Of a stretch of DNA of 64,000 nucleotides, positions 24,605 to 33,683 are shown in pieces. Made by a program: the position numbers and the translations under genes. This DNA comes from CAYOLL01 sp964404765 [NCBI: uncultured Gemmatimonadota bacterium]. GTDB lineage: Bacteria > 4572-55. The stretch spans positions 1-64,000 of the forward strand of contig CAYOLL010000008.1 in the NCBI GenBank assembly GCA_964404765.1, written 5' to 3'. How positions within the stretch are numbered: position 1 is the first letter of the stretch; each line of letters opens with the position of its first letter. The notes beneath the pieces are model-generated. The model saw only the letters and a program-made list of their open reading frames with translations, did not search any database and was not told where the DNA came from.

Positions 24605-26317
24605 TCAATCTGTTTCCAACGCTTCGGCCAGCAGTTGTTTTTGGTACAATCCGGCATAGATTCCACCTAAGGCCAGCAAGGTTTCGTGCCGTCCTTCTTC
24701 GACGACTCGCCCTTCGGCCAGGACGACAATCATATCGGCATGTTGAACGGTCGAGATACGATCCGAGACGATAATGCTGGTGCGATCCCGCATGACCTTT
24801 TTTAACTCGGCCAGAATTTTCTCTTCGGTGTGCGTGTCTACATGGGACAGCGAGTTGTCCAGAATCAATATTTGTGGATTACGCACCAGAGCCCGGGCAA
24901 TGGCCACGCGCTGTTTTTGCCCGCCCGAAAGATTAATGCCTCGCTCGCCCAAGATGGTTTGATACTGCTGGGGAAAGCCCAAAACCTCATCATGAATCTG
25001 CGCGATTTTCGCCGCGGCCATGTATTCGGCTTCGCTCGATTCCCGTCGGCCAAAAATGATGTTTTCGGCAATCGTATCAGAAAATAAAAAAGTTTCCTGC
25101 GGCACATAGGCGATGTGTCGGCGCAAGACATCCAACGGAATACGCCGAATATCCAAGCCGTCGATCAACAAACGACCCGGCTCAGTCTGGTACATTCGCG
25201 GAATCAGGTTGACCAGGGTGCTTTTGCCGCTGCCGGTTCGTCCGACAACGGCTAACGTCAGGCCCTGCGGGACTTTGAGCGTGATGTTGTGCAGGGCCTG
25301 GCCGCGCTTTTCATCGTAGGTAAAAGTCAGATTGCGGAATTCAATTTCGCCGTGAATGATGGGAATATCCACGGTGTCCAGCGTGTCGAGAATTTCCGGC
25401 GTCTGATTCAGTACTTTGTTCATGCGCTCCAGCGAAGTCATGCCGCGCTCGTACAGATTCAGCACCCAGCCGAGCGTAATCACCGGAAAAACCAGCATGG
25501 TCAAATAGCTGACAAAAGCCGCCAGCGTCCCTAAACTGATCCCGCCGGAAATGACTTCGGCCCCGCCGATCCACAACACAATCACGATGCTGATGCCAAA
25601 CATAAACGTCATCAGCGGCCAGGTAAACCCCTGCACTTTGACTAAGGACAGACTGCGGCGGATATACTCCAGATTCAGGCGGCGAAAACGCTCCATTTCC
25701 GGCGTTTCCTGCGCATAAGCTTTGATGACGCGTACGCCGCTGACATTTTCCTGCACGGCGGATGTCATCGCGCTAAACTGCTCCTGAATGGCCTCAAAAC
25801 GAGGATGAACCATTTTCATCAGATAATAAACCGTCAGCACCATCAACGGAAACGGCATGAGTGAAACGAGGGTCAAACGCAGATCCAGCGTACTCATATA
25901 GAAGAAGATCATCACGGCTTTGATGATCGTATTGATCATATACATAATGCCGGGGCCGAGCATCATCCGCACCGCATTCAGATCGTTAGTGGCCAGGGCC
26001 ATCAGGTCACCGGTGCGGGTGACGTCATAAAATTGCGGATGCAGACGCTGCAAATGGCCGAAATAGTCGTTGCGCATGTCATATTCGACCAGGCGCGACA
26101 TGACAATCAAAATCCAGCGCATGTAATAAAGAAAAATGGCGTCGCCCGCGGCCAGACCCAATAAGATCAGGACATAGCGAACAATCTTCGCCTGACTGAC
26201 GCTTTGCTGCATATCGTCAATGGCCAGCTTGAGAATCCAGGGCAATGAAGTCTGGAAGGCGTTCGACAGAATCACGCAGACAACGCCCAAAGCGATGCGC
26301 ATTTTATAGCGCAACAA
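24605..26317 (-). CDS. ABC exporter half-transporter with degenerate ATPase site
   Basis: The protein has about 570 residues: six membrane helices (residues 5-310) and a nucleotide-binding domain (330-570), as in MsbA/LmrCD exporters. Walker A is VVGRTGSGKSTLVN (about 355) and the signature LSGGQKQRVAIARA is intact. However, Walker B is ILILDNSLSHVD with Asn in place of the catalytic Glu, and the H-loop reads IIVSDRIST with Asp in place of His. Such paired changes are found in the non-catalytic half of heterodimeric exporters, yet no second half lies next to it. The start is a TTG; no ATG lies nearby upstream, so the exact N-terminus is uncertain. Substrate unknown. Confidence 0.88.
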   Translation of the reverse strand: MLRYKMRIALGVVCVILSNAFQTSLPWILKLAIDDMQQSVSQAKIVRYVLILLGLAAGDAIFLYYMRWILIVMSRLVEYDMRNDYFGHLQRLHPQFYDVTRTGDLMALATNDLNAVRMMLGPGIMYMINTIIKAVMIFFYMSTLDLRLTLVSLMPFPLMVLTVYYLMKMVHPRFEAIQEQFSAMTSAVQENVSGVRVIKAYAQETPEMERFRRLNLEYIRRSLSLVKVQGFTWPLMTFMFGISIVIVLWIGGAEVISGGISLGTLAAFVSYLTMLVFPVITLGWVLNLYERGMTSLERMNKVLNQTPEILDTLDTVDIPIIHGEIEFRNLTFTYDEKRGQALHNITLKVPQGLTLAVVGRTGSGKSTLVNLIPRMYQTEPGRLLIDGLDIRRIPLDVLRRHIAYVPQETFLFSDTIAENIIFGRRESSEAEYMAAAKIAQIHDEVLGFPQQYQTILGERGINLSGGQKQRVAIARALVRNPQILILDNSLSHVDTHTEEKILAELKKVMRDRTSIIVSDRISTVQHADMIVVLAEGRVVEEGRHETLLALGGIYAGLYQKQLLAEALETD

Positions 26318-26400
26318 ATACTGAATAACGGTTCGTAACTTGTTGATGGAGAGCCTCTTGGGCGGTTAAAAGTTAAAAGTTAAAATAATTATTTGGACGG

Positions 26401-26655
26401 TTATCGATAAGCATCGCGCCGGTGGCGTACCCGCATGACCCGCACAATGCGGATTTCATCCCGAATTTCGTAAATCACCCGATAATCGCCAATTCGTATC
26501 CGCCAATCGGCCTCGGAACCGACAATTTTTCGGGCGCCAGACGGACGGGGATTATCGGCGAGCAGCTTAATTTCGGGCACAATTCGTCGGAAAACATCCG
26601 GCGGCAGTTTCTTTAAATCCCGTTCGGCGGATGAGGCGGTATAGACTTCATACAT
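26401..26655 (-). CDS. RelE/ParE-type toxin
   Basis: An 84-residue toxin of the RelE superfamily starting MYEVYTASSAERDLKKLPPDV. The typical core strands SGARKIVGSEADWRIRIGDYRVIYEI and the basic end VRHRRDAYR are visible. RelE toxins cut mRNA at the ribosome. The upstream Phd-type antitoxin gene overlaps its start by 8 bp, the normal arrangement. A longer in-frame start at 26682 would lie deeper in the antitoxin gene and is less likely. Confidence 0.85.
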   Translation of the reverse strand: MYEVYTASSAERDLKKLPPDVFRRIVPEIKLLADNPRPSGARKIVGSEADWRIRIGDYRVIYEIRDEIRIVRVMRVRHRRDAYR

Positions 26656-26854
26656 GCGGGGCGCACTCCGCCAGAAAATCATCCAATTTGCGGTAGGTCA
26701 GCGGTTTTTGACGCAGCTTGTGCAACATTTTCAAGTCACCCGCATCTTCCAACCGCTCCAACAGCATTTCATAGCTATTGATGTCGAGAACAACGGCGAC
26801 AGGCTTGCCGTTTCGATAGATGATGTCCAACGGTTTCTTCCGGCTTTTCGGCAT
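26648..26854 (-). CDS. Phd/YefM-type antitoxin
   Basis: A 68-residue protein with the pattern KPLDIIYRNGKPVAVVLDINSYEMLLERLED, typical of Phd/YefM antitoxins: an N-terminal DNA-binding part followed by a helix that neutralises the toxin. It overlaps the RelE-like gene and would repress their shared promoter. It starts 22 nt downstream of the S74 gene stop on the same strand, so it may be expressed in part from the upstream genes. Confidence 0.8.
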   Translation of the reverse strand: MPKSRKKPLDIIYRNGKPVAVVLDINSYEMLLERLEDAGDLKMLHKLRQKPLTYRKLDDFLAECAPHV

Positions 26855-26876
26855 ATTGGTTTTCCTTGATTTTGAG

Positions 26877-29312
26877 CTACTGTCGCAACAGCGCTTCCAA
26901 CTGCTTCAGTTGGGTCTTTAAGTCATCCAATTCGTCCAGCTTTTCCTTGAGCGCCGTGTTCTCGGCCTGTAACTGCTCGGTGCGCTTGATCAGCGCTTGA
27001 ATGGCGGCCATATTCACGCCATCAATATCAATGCTGTTGATGGTTTTATCATCATAGCCCAATTGAAAGGCTTCGCGGAAATCCTGCGCCATCGGACCAA
27101 CGTGGCGAATCGAAGTATCTTCCGTTTTGTAATTCCAGCTTTGGATCGGCATATCCGCCAATTTTGCCAAAATACGTTCGCCGTCTTCAGCGCTAAAATT
27201 TTCTTTGCTATTCCGATCACAAAAATTATTCCAGCCGCCACCGCCCGGCGCCAACGTCACGCCATTTGTCAGCCCGACATTTGTATAAAAAGCGACCCCA
27301 CCGGTAGCTCGAGCCTTGAATTGATTTCGAACATCCGATTTGATCGAAGGGCCGGTGGCGGCGGCAGCGTCGGCAAAAAGGAATGCGCCTCCGTGGTCGG
27401 TTTGCGCATTATTGCCAAAGACAAATGAAGTATCACCCTCAGCAGCAACCTGATAGCCAAGCGCAATCGACCGTGTGCCTTTCGCCGGGTTAGATATGTT
27501 GCCGGTTCTTGCTTTTTCGCCAATGGCAAAAGAACCTGTGCCAAACGTGCTGTCCTGCAAACCGATTGCATAAGAGCCTATTGCCTTTGCGTAGCATTGA
27601 CTGCCGATAGAATAGGCATTGTTGTTCTCCGATTTTGAATTATGACCCATGGCAAAAGCGCTCTGCCCGCGGGCGGTTGTGCCCTTGCCCAAGGCAAAAG
27701 CATTGTCGCCGATACCGGGCAGACCCGGGAAACTTGGATCGCCGGTTGTCGCGTCAAAACCCATAGCAAAGGAGTCAATACCGTAGGCTTCCGCTTTAGA
27801 ACCGATGGCGAATGCGCCGCCGGCAGAAGCTCGTGTATCCGCCCCCAACGCAAACGAGGTCACGCTGTCCGCCAATGCGTTATGGCCGATGGCGAATGAC
27901 GACAGCCCGCGCGCTTCGGAACTTTTGCCGATGGCATAGGATTCCTGTCCTATCGCCAGCGCGTCCTGACCTAAAGCAAAGGCGCCGCCGCCGGCTAACG
28001 GGCTGCCGCTAACGCCGGTTTGGGCGTTGATGCCGATGGCAAACGAGCCCGGGCCGTAGCTGTTGGTGAACGAGCCGATGGCAAAAGACTCGTTCGCTTC
28101 GGCGACGGCGTTGCGGCCGATGGCATAACATTCGCGGGCCTTGGCCCAGGCGCTGTCGCCGATGGCAAAGGAAGATTGACCGAAGTTGGCCAGATTGGGA
28201 TTGCCCGGATCGCCGGTTTGCGCTTCCCGGCCGATAGCAAACGAGGTAGGCCCGAAGGCAAATGACGAAGATCCGATGGCGTAAGACTCATCGCCGACGG
28301 CGCGGGAATCACGGCCAAAGGCGAAGGCAAAATCACCGGCGCTGGCCACAGCCGCGAGGCCGGTGATGGCGTTGACGCCGATGGCGAACGAGCCGCTGCC
28401 AAAGGCCAAAGCCGAATCGCCCAGGGCAAATGCGCCCGTTTGATTGGCGGTGGCAAAAGTGCCCAGCGCCACGCTGGACGGGCCGTTGGCTTCCGCGCCA
28501 AAACCCATCGCAAAGGCATCCGTTGCCGTATTATCCGTGCTGGCCAGGTCACCAATGGCAAACGATCCGTCACCGCCGGCATAAGCCTGGTGACCGAAAG
28601 CAAAGCTGCTGACGCCGAAGGCGGTGGCGCTGTCACCAAAGGCTAAGGAAAAATCGCCTAAAGCCAATGTCCGGCTGCCGATGGCCGTCGAGTATTCGCC
28701 GTCGGCCACGCTGGAATCGCCCATGGCCTGGGCAAAGTTGCCCAGCGCCTGCGATTTATAGCCGGAAACAAAGGAGTTATAACCCACCAGGCTGGGGTCG
28801 GGAATATAGACATGCCCGACCAAAAAGGCGTTGCGCTCCGGGAACCACAACATGCGCGCGTCGTCGATTGGCTCACCAATGCCGGTGTTGAGGGAGAACT
28901 CGGCGATGTCAGTGCCTTCGGAGCGGGCTGAACCCGATGTGCCGATGCCAAAGCTACGCGACCCTACGCGAGTCGTTCCACCAGTCAAATAGAAACGAAT
29001 GCTGTCATCAGCAGCCGTCATGATCGTACCACTACTAACACGGGCAGACCCGCTAGTGCCAATACCAAAACTTCGAGATCCTACACGAGGAGCACCGGAA
29101 GGGCTAACAAAAAACCAAATACTATCGCTGGTAACTTTCATTAAACGGCCGCTTCCGGGAGCAACAACTTGAATACCATCATCATTAACAATAAAAACAC
29201 TATTCCCAGTATTGTCTTTAACCTCAAACAATGGGGTTTGAGCTTGCACGGCTCCATAAATAAACCCGCTGAAAATAAGAATGCCAATAGCATATCTAAT
29301 TTGAGTTGTCAT
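26877..29312 (-). CDS. Head-repeat surface protein with C-terminal peptidase S74 chaperone domain
   Basis: An 811-residue exported protein with signal MTTQIRYAIGILIFSGFIYGAVQAQ. Residues 150-690 are about 30 copies of a 14-residue repeat, SFAIGxxAxAxGxxS, the YadA/trimeric-adhesin head (Hep_Hag) motif. The C-terminus has an S74 intramolecular chaperone (RNSKENFSAEDGERILAKL, ISSWNYK-like QSWNYK, HVGPMAQDFREAF), which trimerises and self-cleaves before a Ser, followed by a coiled coil (about 770-811). There is no YadA barrel anchor, so the mature protein may be released or attached otherwise. AGGAGG lies 8 nt before the ATG. It is on the same strand as the cyclase gene 107 bp upstream. Confidence 0.88.
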   Translation of the reverse strand: MTTQIRYAIGILIFSGFIYGAVQAQTPLFEVKDNTGNSVFIVNDDGIQVVAPGSGRLMKVTSDSIWFFVSPSGAPRVGSRSFGIGTSGSARVSSGTIMTAADDSIRFYLTGGTTRVGSRSFGIGTSGSARSEGTDIAEFSLNTGIGEPIDDARMLWFPERNAFLVGHVYIPDPSLVGYNSFVSGYKSQALGNFAQAMGDSSVADGEYSTAIGSRTLALGDFSLAFGDSATAFGVSSFAFGHQAYAGGDGSFAIGDLASTDNTATDAFAMGFGAEANGPSSVALGTFATANQTGAFALGDSALAFGSGSFAIGVNAITGLAAVASAGDFAFAFGRDSRAVGDESYAIGSSSFAFGPTSFAIGREAQTGDPGNPNLANFGQSSFAIGDSAWAKARECYAIGRNAVAEANESFAIGSFTNSYGPGSFAIGINAQTGVSGSPLAGGGAFALGQDALAIGQESYAIGKSSEARGLSSFAIGHNALADSVTSFALGADTRASAGGAFAIGSKAEAYGIDSFAMGFDATTGDPSFPGLPGIGDNAFALGKGTTARGQSAFAMGHNSKSENNNAYSIGSQCYAKAIGSYAIGLQDSTFGTGSFAIGEKARTGNISNPAKGTRSIALGYQVAAEGDTSFVFGNNAQTDHGGAFLFADAAAATGPSIKSDVRNQFKARATGGVAFYTNVGLTNGVTLAPGGGGWNNFCDRNSKENFSAEDGERILAKLADMPIQSWNYKTEDTSIRHVGPMAQDFREAFQLGYDDKTINSIDIDGVNMAAIQALIKRTEQLQAENTALKEKLDELDDLKTQLKQLEALLRQ

Positions 29313-29419
29313 AAATATGATCCTCCTTCGTTTGAATTGATTGATAGCAAACAGTCCAAAATCCATTTAACTTTAAAAAACTACAACTCTTGCACTTCAA
29401 GCGTAAGATTCCCAGTGTT

Positions 29420-32400
29420 TCATGAACTTGCAATTCTCTGCATCAAAGTTTCGCCTTTATGAATATATTCTGCATTATTTGAGTCTCGCGCAATTTTTAA
29501 GCCCTCTATAATCAGGTCATGCGCCAAAGTTCTGTTCCCCATTTGCCAATTTAAATCTCCGTTTTCAATTAGACAGGCTGGTAGTAAATAGTTTAAATTC
29601 AACTTATTAATCAGATCAATGGAGTTTTTGAAAGCAGTTGATGCCTCTATGAATTGGTTCAAAGCCGTATATGTTCGGCCCATATTAATCAACACCAATG
29701 CAATCTGTTCTTTGTCTTCCAATTCTCTACACAAGCTAAATTTCTTTTTGTGAAAATCCAACGCATCTTCATACTGGCCTTGCTCGTGTAAAGCATCGCC
29801 AATATTTCCAAACGCGCGGGCGACTTCCTTTTTACTTCCCAACTCCTGACTCAAGTTCAACATACGTTGATAATAATCAACGGCAGCATCATACTTTCGA
29901 AAATGGTAACAGTAGACATTACCAATATTATTTAACGCATCAGCAATCCCAGCCTTATTTTGAATTTGCTCATTGATCTCCAATTGTTTCTGATAAAACT
30001 GCATTGCCTTTTCGGCATCGCCGCTATAATCAAAAACAACCCCAAGACTGCCATACGCGCGAGCAATTCCGCGATCATAGTTAAACTCTTTACAAATCGT
30101 CAATTCTTTCTCAAAAAACGCTAAGGCTTCCTGCGTCTTTCCTGAGTACCAAAAAACCTTGCCGATATTGTTCAAAGATATTGCAATCATCCGTTTGTTT
30201 TGAGCTTTTTCTAAAAATTTCAGACCCTCTTCAAATTTTGGTAAAGCATTTTTGTAATTGCCTTGAATAACCATTTGATTGGCGATATCATGGATTGCGC
30301 CGCCAACCCGATCATCATCCCCCAACACCTGCCCAATCTTCAGCGCCAGGTCCGCATCCTGAGCCGCTTCGTCCACCCGGCCCAATGTCACCAGCAAATG
30401 ATTTTTCTTGTAGACGATGGTATCGACAATCGCTTCCAGCTTCTTCTTCGCCGCATCGACCTGATTGGCGTCGGCTAAAAGATCGTCCAAATCCTTGCGG
30501 GAATCGTCAAGCCAGCGTTGATAGAAGCCCAGGGCCGCCTCATTTTGCCAGTTGTCTTTGGCGTAATCACCGGCCTTTTCCAGATAGGCCAGGGCCAGGT
30601 CGCGCACTTCGGCCCGTTCGTAGTGATAGGCCAGATCGGCGTAGACGGATTTATTGTCCGGATGCAGGCGGGCGATGGTTTCCGCCGCCAGATTATGCAG
30701 CAGGCGCAGCCGCGATTTGAGCTGCATGTTGTAGACAGCGTTATGCAGCAGCGCATGGGCAAAGATGCCGCGAATTTCCGAAAAAACCGACAAAACCTTG
30801 CTGTTCTCGCCCGTTTTCATCTCGGCTTCCAGTTCATCCGGCTGCCAGGTTTGGCCGACGCTGCGCAGCATTTCCGACAACACCCGAAACTCAAACTCCT
30901 GACCGAGCACGGACGCCACTTGCAACGCTTCCTTCAGCTTGTCGGTCAGGCGGTCAATGCGCGAGACCAGCATGTCGGTGACCGTGGCCGGAATGGATGA
31001 CTCATCTTTTACCATTTCCCACAGGCCGCTCTCGGCGTGGCGGGCGGCGATGCCGGATTCGCGATAATACAGCGCGGTTTGCTCGATAAAAAAAGGATTG
31101 CCCGCCGTGCGCTCGATCAAATGCTGCTTAAAATTTAAGGCTAACGGCCCGTCCAGCAAGGCTTCGGCCAGTTCGACCACGCCTTCGGGCATCAGTTGGT
31201 TGAGGTCGATTTCCAGCGCCGGCATATCGACCGGCAAATGCGGTCGGGATTGATCTTCGTGATAGCGCGAGGTGCAGATGAAGAGGATCGGAAAATCGCC
31301 CAAATTGCGGCAAATGGTTTCGAAGGCATGGCCGGAATCGGCGTCGATCCATTGAATATCTTCGATCTCGATGCCGACCGGGTTGACCAGAGCGAGCGCC
31401 TTGAACATTTCCTTAAAAGCGTATAACGTGTTTTCATAACGCAGTTTGGCGTCCAACTGCTCGTAAAGCGATCCCGGATAAACGATACCGAGAAATCCGC
31501 CCAAAACCGACTGCAAACGCACCAGTTCTTTGTGAATATCACCGGTCGCGCCGGCCAACAGTTGGTCGTAGACTTCTTCAAAATTGGCCTGATTTTGGGC
31601 GAGGGCGAACTCTGCGGATTGGTTGAAGAAGCCGCTGAAAAAGCGGGTGAAAGTATTAAACGGCTTGCGCTGAATCCCGTCGCAGACCAGATATAACCAA
31701 TGCAGATTTTGATGGCGTTTTTTCACTTCGTACATCAGGCGCGACTTGCCGGCGCCGGGTTCGCCGTAGATGTAGACGATGCCGCCGGATTTGCCGTCGG
31801 CCAACGGCTGAAAAATTTGGTCAATCTCGCCCAATTCTTTGGAACGTCCGACAAACTTACCGGCATAGACCGCGGCGGCGGCGATTTTTTTGGATTTGAG
31901 CCGATAGGATGCAATTTTTTCCGACTTGCCCTTGTATTCGTATTGGCCGGCTAACTCCAGGTTAAACACCGGTTGGGCGGAACGATAGACGTTTTCCGAC
32001 ACCCACAGCTCGCCAAAATCGGCCTTCATCATAAAGCGGGCGGCCAGGTTGACCTGATCGCCGATGACCGTGTACTCGCAGCGCCGGTTGCCGCCGATCA
32101 GACCGGCATAAACCGGGCCATAAGTGATGCCGGCCCGAAACCGCAAGTTGTCCAGCAAATGATGTTCCTGCCTGGCCGCAGCCACGCCCTGCCGAACCGC
32201 CAGGATAAAATCCAGCGTACGCTCGATGTTATCTTCATGGGCAATGGGTGCGCCGAAGATGCACAGCACAACGCCGCCTTTATCGCCAAAATCCACCCGG
32301 TTGAAATAGCCGCCAAAATGAATCGTCTCGCGAATCACCAGCGATACAAACAGATCCAACTGCGACTGCGCGGCCACGCCGTCGAAAGAGATAAAGACGG

Positions 32401-33124
32401 AGACGGCGTTGCGGAATTCGCCCAGTTGCTTAAAATCGACCACGGCTTCGGGCATAAACTTCAGCAGCGTCTCGCGGGCAAGTTCGGTCTGTCCGTCTTC
32501 GGCCAGGATAGGCGCGGCGGGTTCCTGTTCGAAGCCATTCAGAAAGTAAAATCCATCGTCAAGCGGCGCACCGAGAACCGCTTGCGGCGGCAGAAGTTGC
32601 TGCAAATGTTGATCGAAAATCACATCGCCTTTGCCGGCCTGATGTTCGGCGGCGGCACAAGCGTCAATTGCCGGACCACGGAAAAAGAACGCTTTTAATT
32701 CCTGACCAATAATGCCCCATTCCACAATCCCGTGCGACAAGCCCATTTTACCGGAAATCTCAAAATCACCAAACCTGGTTTTTTGCCGGCCCAATTGACT
32801 CAAAAGCTCCTGATTCTTGAGCGCACAGTGCAGAATAGCGGCAGGCTGAATTTGCAGATCATCAGGAAAAATTGCCGTAAAAGCATCACCGCCAAAGCTG
32901 GAGATAAAACCGCCGTGGGCATAAATTGAATCTACCAATGGGTTAAAAATGGCATTGAGAATGTCGGACATAATCTCTGCCCCTTCATCGCCGCCGCGCA
33001 TCAGCGTCTCGGTCATTTTGGTAAAACCGGACAGATCGGTAAACAGCGTGACCGCAGAAAAGCCGCCGGCGGCGTTCCCGGCAGCGAATTGCTTTTGAAT
33101 CATGAGCGGCAAGAGTTGTGGCAT
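29420..33124 (-). CDS. Soluble-adenylyl-cyclase-like protein: two cyclase domains, AAA ATPase, TPRs
   Basis: A 1234-residue cytoplasmic protein. Cyclase domain 1 (about 15-180) has the metal Asp motifs LFTDLSGFT and GGDAFTAIF. Domain 2 (about 235-400) supplies the Lys in FGDKGGVVLCIFGAP and the Asn/Arg in DQVNLAARF, so one complete class III site can form at the domain interface. An AAA/STAND ATPase follows with P-loop IYGEPGAGKSRLMYE (about 447), then a helical region and about eight TPRs (980-1200). This is the architecture of mammalian soluble adenylyl cyclase, which makes cAMP and is bicarbonate-responsive; that regulation is not shown here. A family B MITE sits 49 bp upstream. Confidence 0.9.
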   Translation of the reverse strand: MPQLLPLMIQKQFAAGNAAGGFSAVTLFTDLSGFTKMTETLMRGGDEGAEIMSDILNAIFNPLVDSIYAHGGFISSFGGDAFTAIFPDDLQIQPAAILHCALKNQELLSQLGRQKTRFGDFEISGKMGLSHGIVEWGIIGQELKAFFFRGPAIDACAAAEHQAGKGDVIFDQHLQQLLPPQAVLGAPLDDGFYFLNGFEQEPAAPILAEDGQTELARETLLKFMPEAVVDFKQLGEFRNAVSVFISFDGVAAQSQLDLFVSLVIRETIHFGGYFNRVDFGDKGGVVLCIFGAPIAHEDNIERTLDFILAVRQGVAAARQEHHLLDNLRFRAGITYGPVYAGLIGGNRRCEYTVIGDQVNLAARFMMKADFGELWVSENVYRSAQPVFNLELAGQYEYKGKSEKIASYRLKSKKIAAAAVYAGKFVGRSKELGEIDQIFQPLADGKSGGIVYIYGEPGAGKSRLMYEVKKRHQNLHWLYLVCDGIQRKPFNTFTRFFSGFFNQSAEFALAQNQANFEEVYDQLLAGATGDIHKELVRLQSVLGGFLGIVYPGSLYEQLDAKLRYENTLYAFKEMFKALALVNPVGIEIEDIQWIDADSGHAFETICRNLGDFPILFICTSRYHEDQSRPHLPVDMPALEIDLNQLMPEGVVELAEALLDGPLALNFKQHLIERTAGNPFFIEQTALYYRESGIAARHAESGLWEMVKDESSIPATVTDMLVSRIDRLTDKLKEALQVASVLGQEFEFRVLSEMLRSVGQTWQPDELEAEMKTGENSKVLSVFSEIRGIFAHALLHNAVYNMQLKSRLRLLHNLAAETIARLHPDNKSVYADLAYHYERAEVRDLALAYLEKAGDYAKDNWQNEAALGFYQRWLDDSRKDLDDLLADANQVDAAKKKLEAIVDTIVYKKNHLLVTLGRVDEAAQDADLALKIGQVLGDDDRVGGAIHDIANQMVIQGNYKNALPKFEEGLKFLEKAQNKRMIAISLNNIGKVFWYSGKTQEALAFFEKELTICKEFNYDRGIARAYGSLGVVFDYSGDAEKAMQFYQKQLEINEQIQNKAGIADALNNIGNVYCYHFRKYDAAVDYYQRMLNLSQELGSKKEVARAFGNIGDALHEQGQYEDALDFHKKKFSLCRELEDKEQIALVLINMGRTYTALNQFIEASTAFKNSIDLINKLNLNYLLPACLIENGDLNWQMGNRTLAHDLIIEGLKIARDSNNAEYIHKGETLMQRIASS

Positions 33125-33173
33125 GAGGACTTCCGGTAAGATATTTAAATGTAAGAAGTTGGCCTTGAACCGG

Positions 33174-33286
33174 GTAATTGCTCAAAAAGTGGTGGTAAAC
33201 CTAACCTTGCGAAGGCTTCAGTGCACGATTTCACAAGTTTTGCAGTAAAGCCTTCGCAAGGTTACCCACGCTTTTTGAGCAAGTAC
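33174..33286. mobile_element. MITE-like element, family B copy 2
   Basis: A 113-bp copy with ends GTAATTGCTCAAAAAG and CTTTTTGAGCAAGTAC and the shared hairpin core. It is flanked by an exact 8-bp direct repeat, TGAACCGG (33166-33173 and 33287-33294). Same length as copy 1 at 2374-2486. It lies 49 bp upstream of the cyclase start codon. Confidence 0.85.
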
Positions 33287-33315
33287 TGAACCGGCAAACG
33301 GCTTGACGGCATCAA

Positions 33316-33580
33316 ACGCTTTTTTAAGCTATGAAACATTCGACGTCATTTTCAAGTAATTACGCACTCATTCTTGGACGTTATCACATCTCCCTATAAG
33401 CTGTCAACCGAAAAAAGCCGAAATAAACGCCTGTCTAAAAAATAGCGTTTTCTCTTCATCGGGCAATACTTTAGTTTAAAGACGGCCGTACAGTGATTTG
33501 CTTAGCGCGGCTTCCTTCGTGCAAAAATCGTCTGATACAGGTTGTCACTAAAAAATTTGCCGCCAAGCATTTGCGTTATC
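33316..33580. repeat. Duplicated intergenic block, copy 1
   Basis: A non-coding stretch that matches 37020-37515 in several collinear pieces: the CTTTTTTAAGCTATGAAACATT region, CTGTCAACCGAAAAA to TTTAAAGAC (33401-33482), and GCCAAGCATTTGCGTT (33562-33577). Identity is roughly 60-70% with gaps. It is probably the remains of a duplication that also involved the neighbouring lipoprotein-like gene. No gene was found in 33287-33683. Confidence 0.5.
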
Positions 33581-33683
33581 TTCGAAAACGTTGTAACTCA
33601 AAACGCCGTTTTGGGCTCAAAACCGTGCTTTGCACTTTTTTGTGGCCAAAAAAATGTATCCACTGAAGAGGTTGGAGGAGGCA

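Noticed and set aside
24605-26317. ABC transporter as an ordinary active MsbA homodimer
   Set aside because: The catalytic Glu and the H-loop His are both replaced, so a normal homodimer is unlikely without a partner.
27995-28639. Long Pro/Ala-rich frame within the S74 head-repeat gene
   Set aside because: A shadow of the repetitive coding sequence on the same strand in another frame; no start site and composition is an artefact.
31973-32698. 241-codon plus-strand frame opposite the sAC-like cyclase
   Set aside because: Antisense to a well-supported catalytic domain with no domain similarity of its own.
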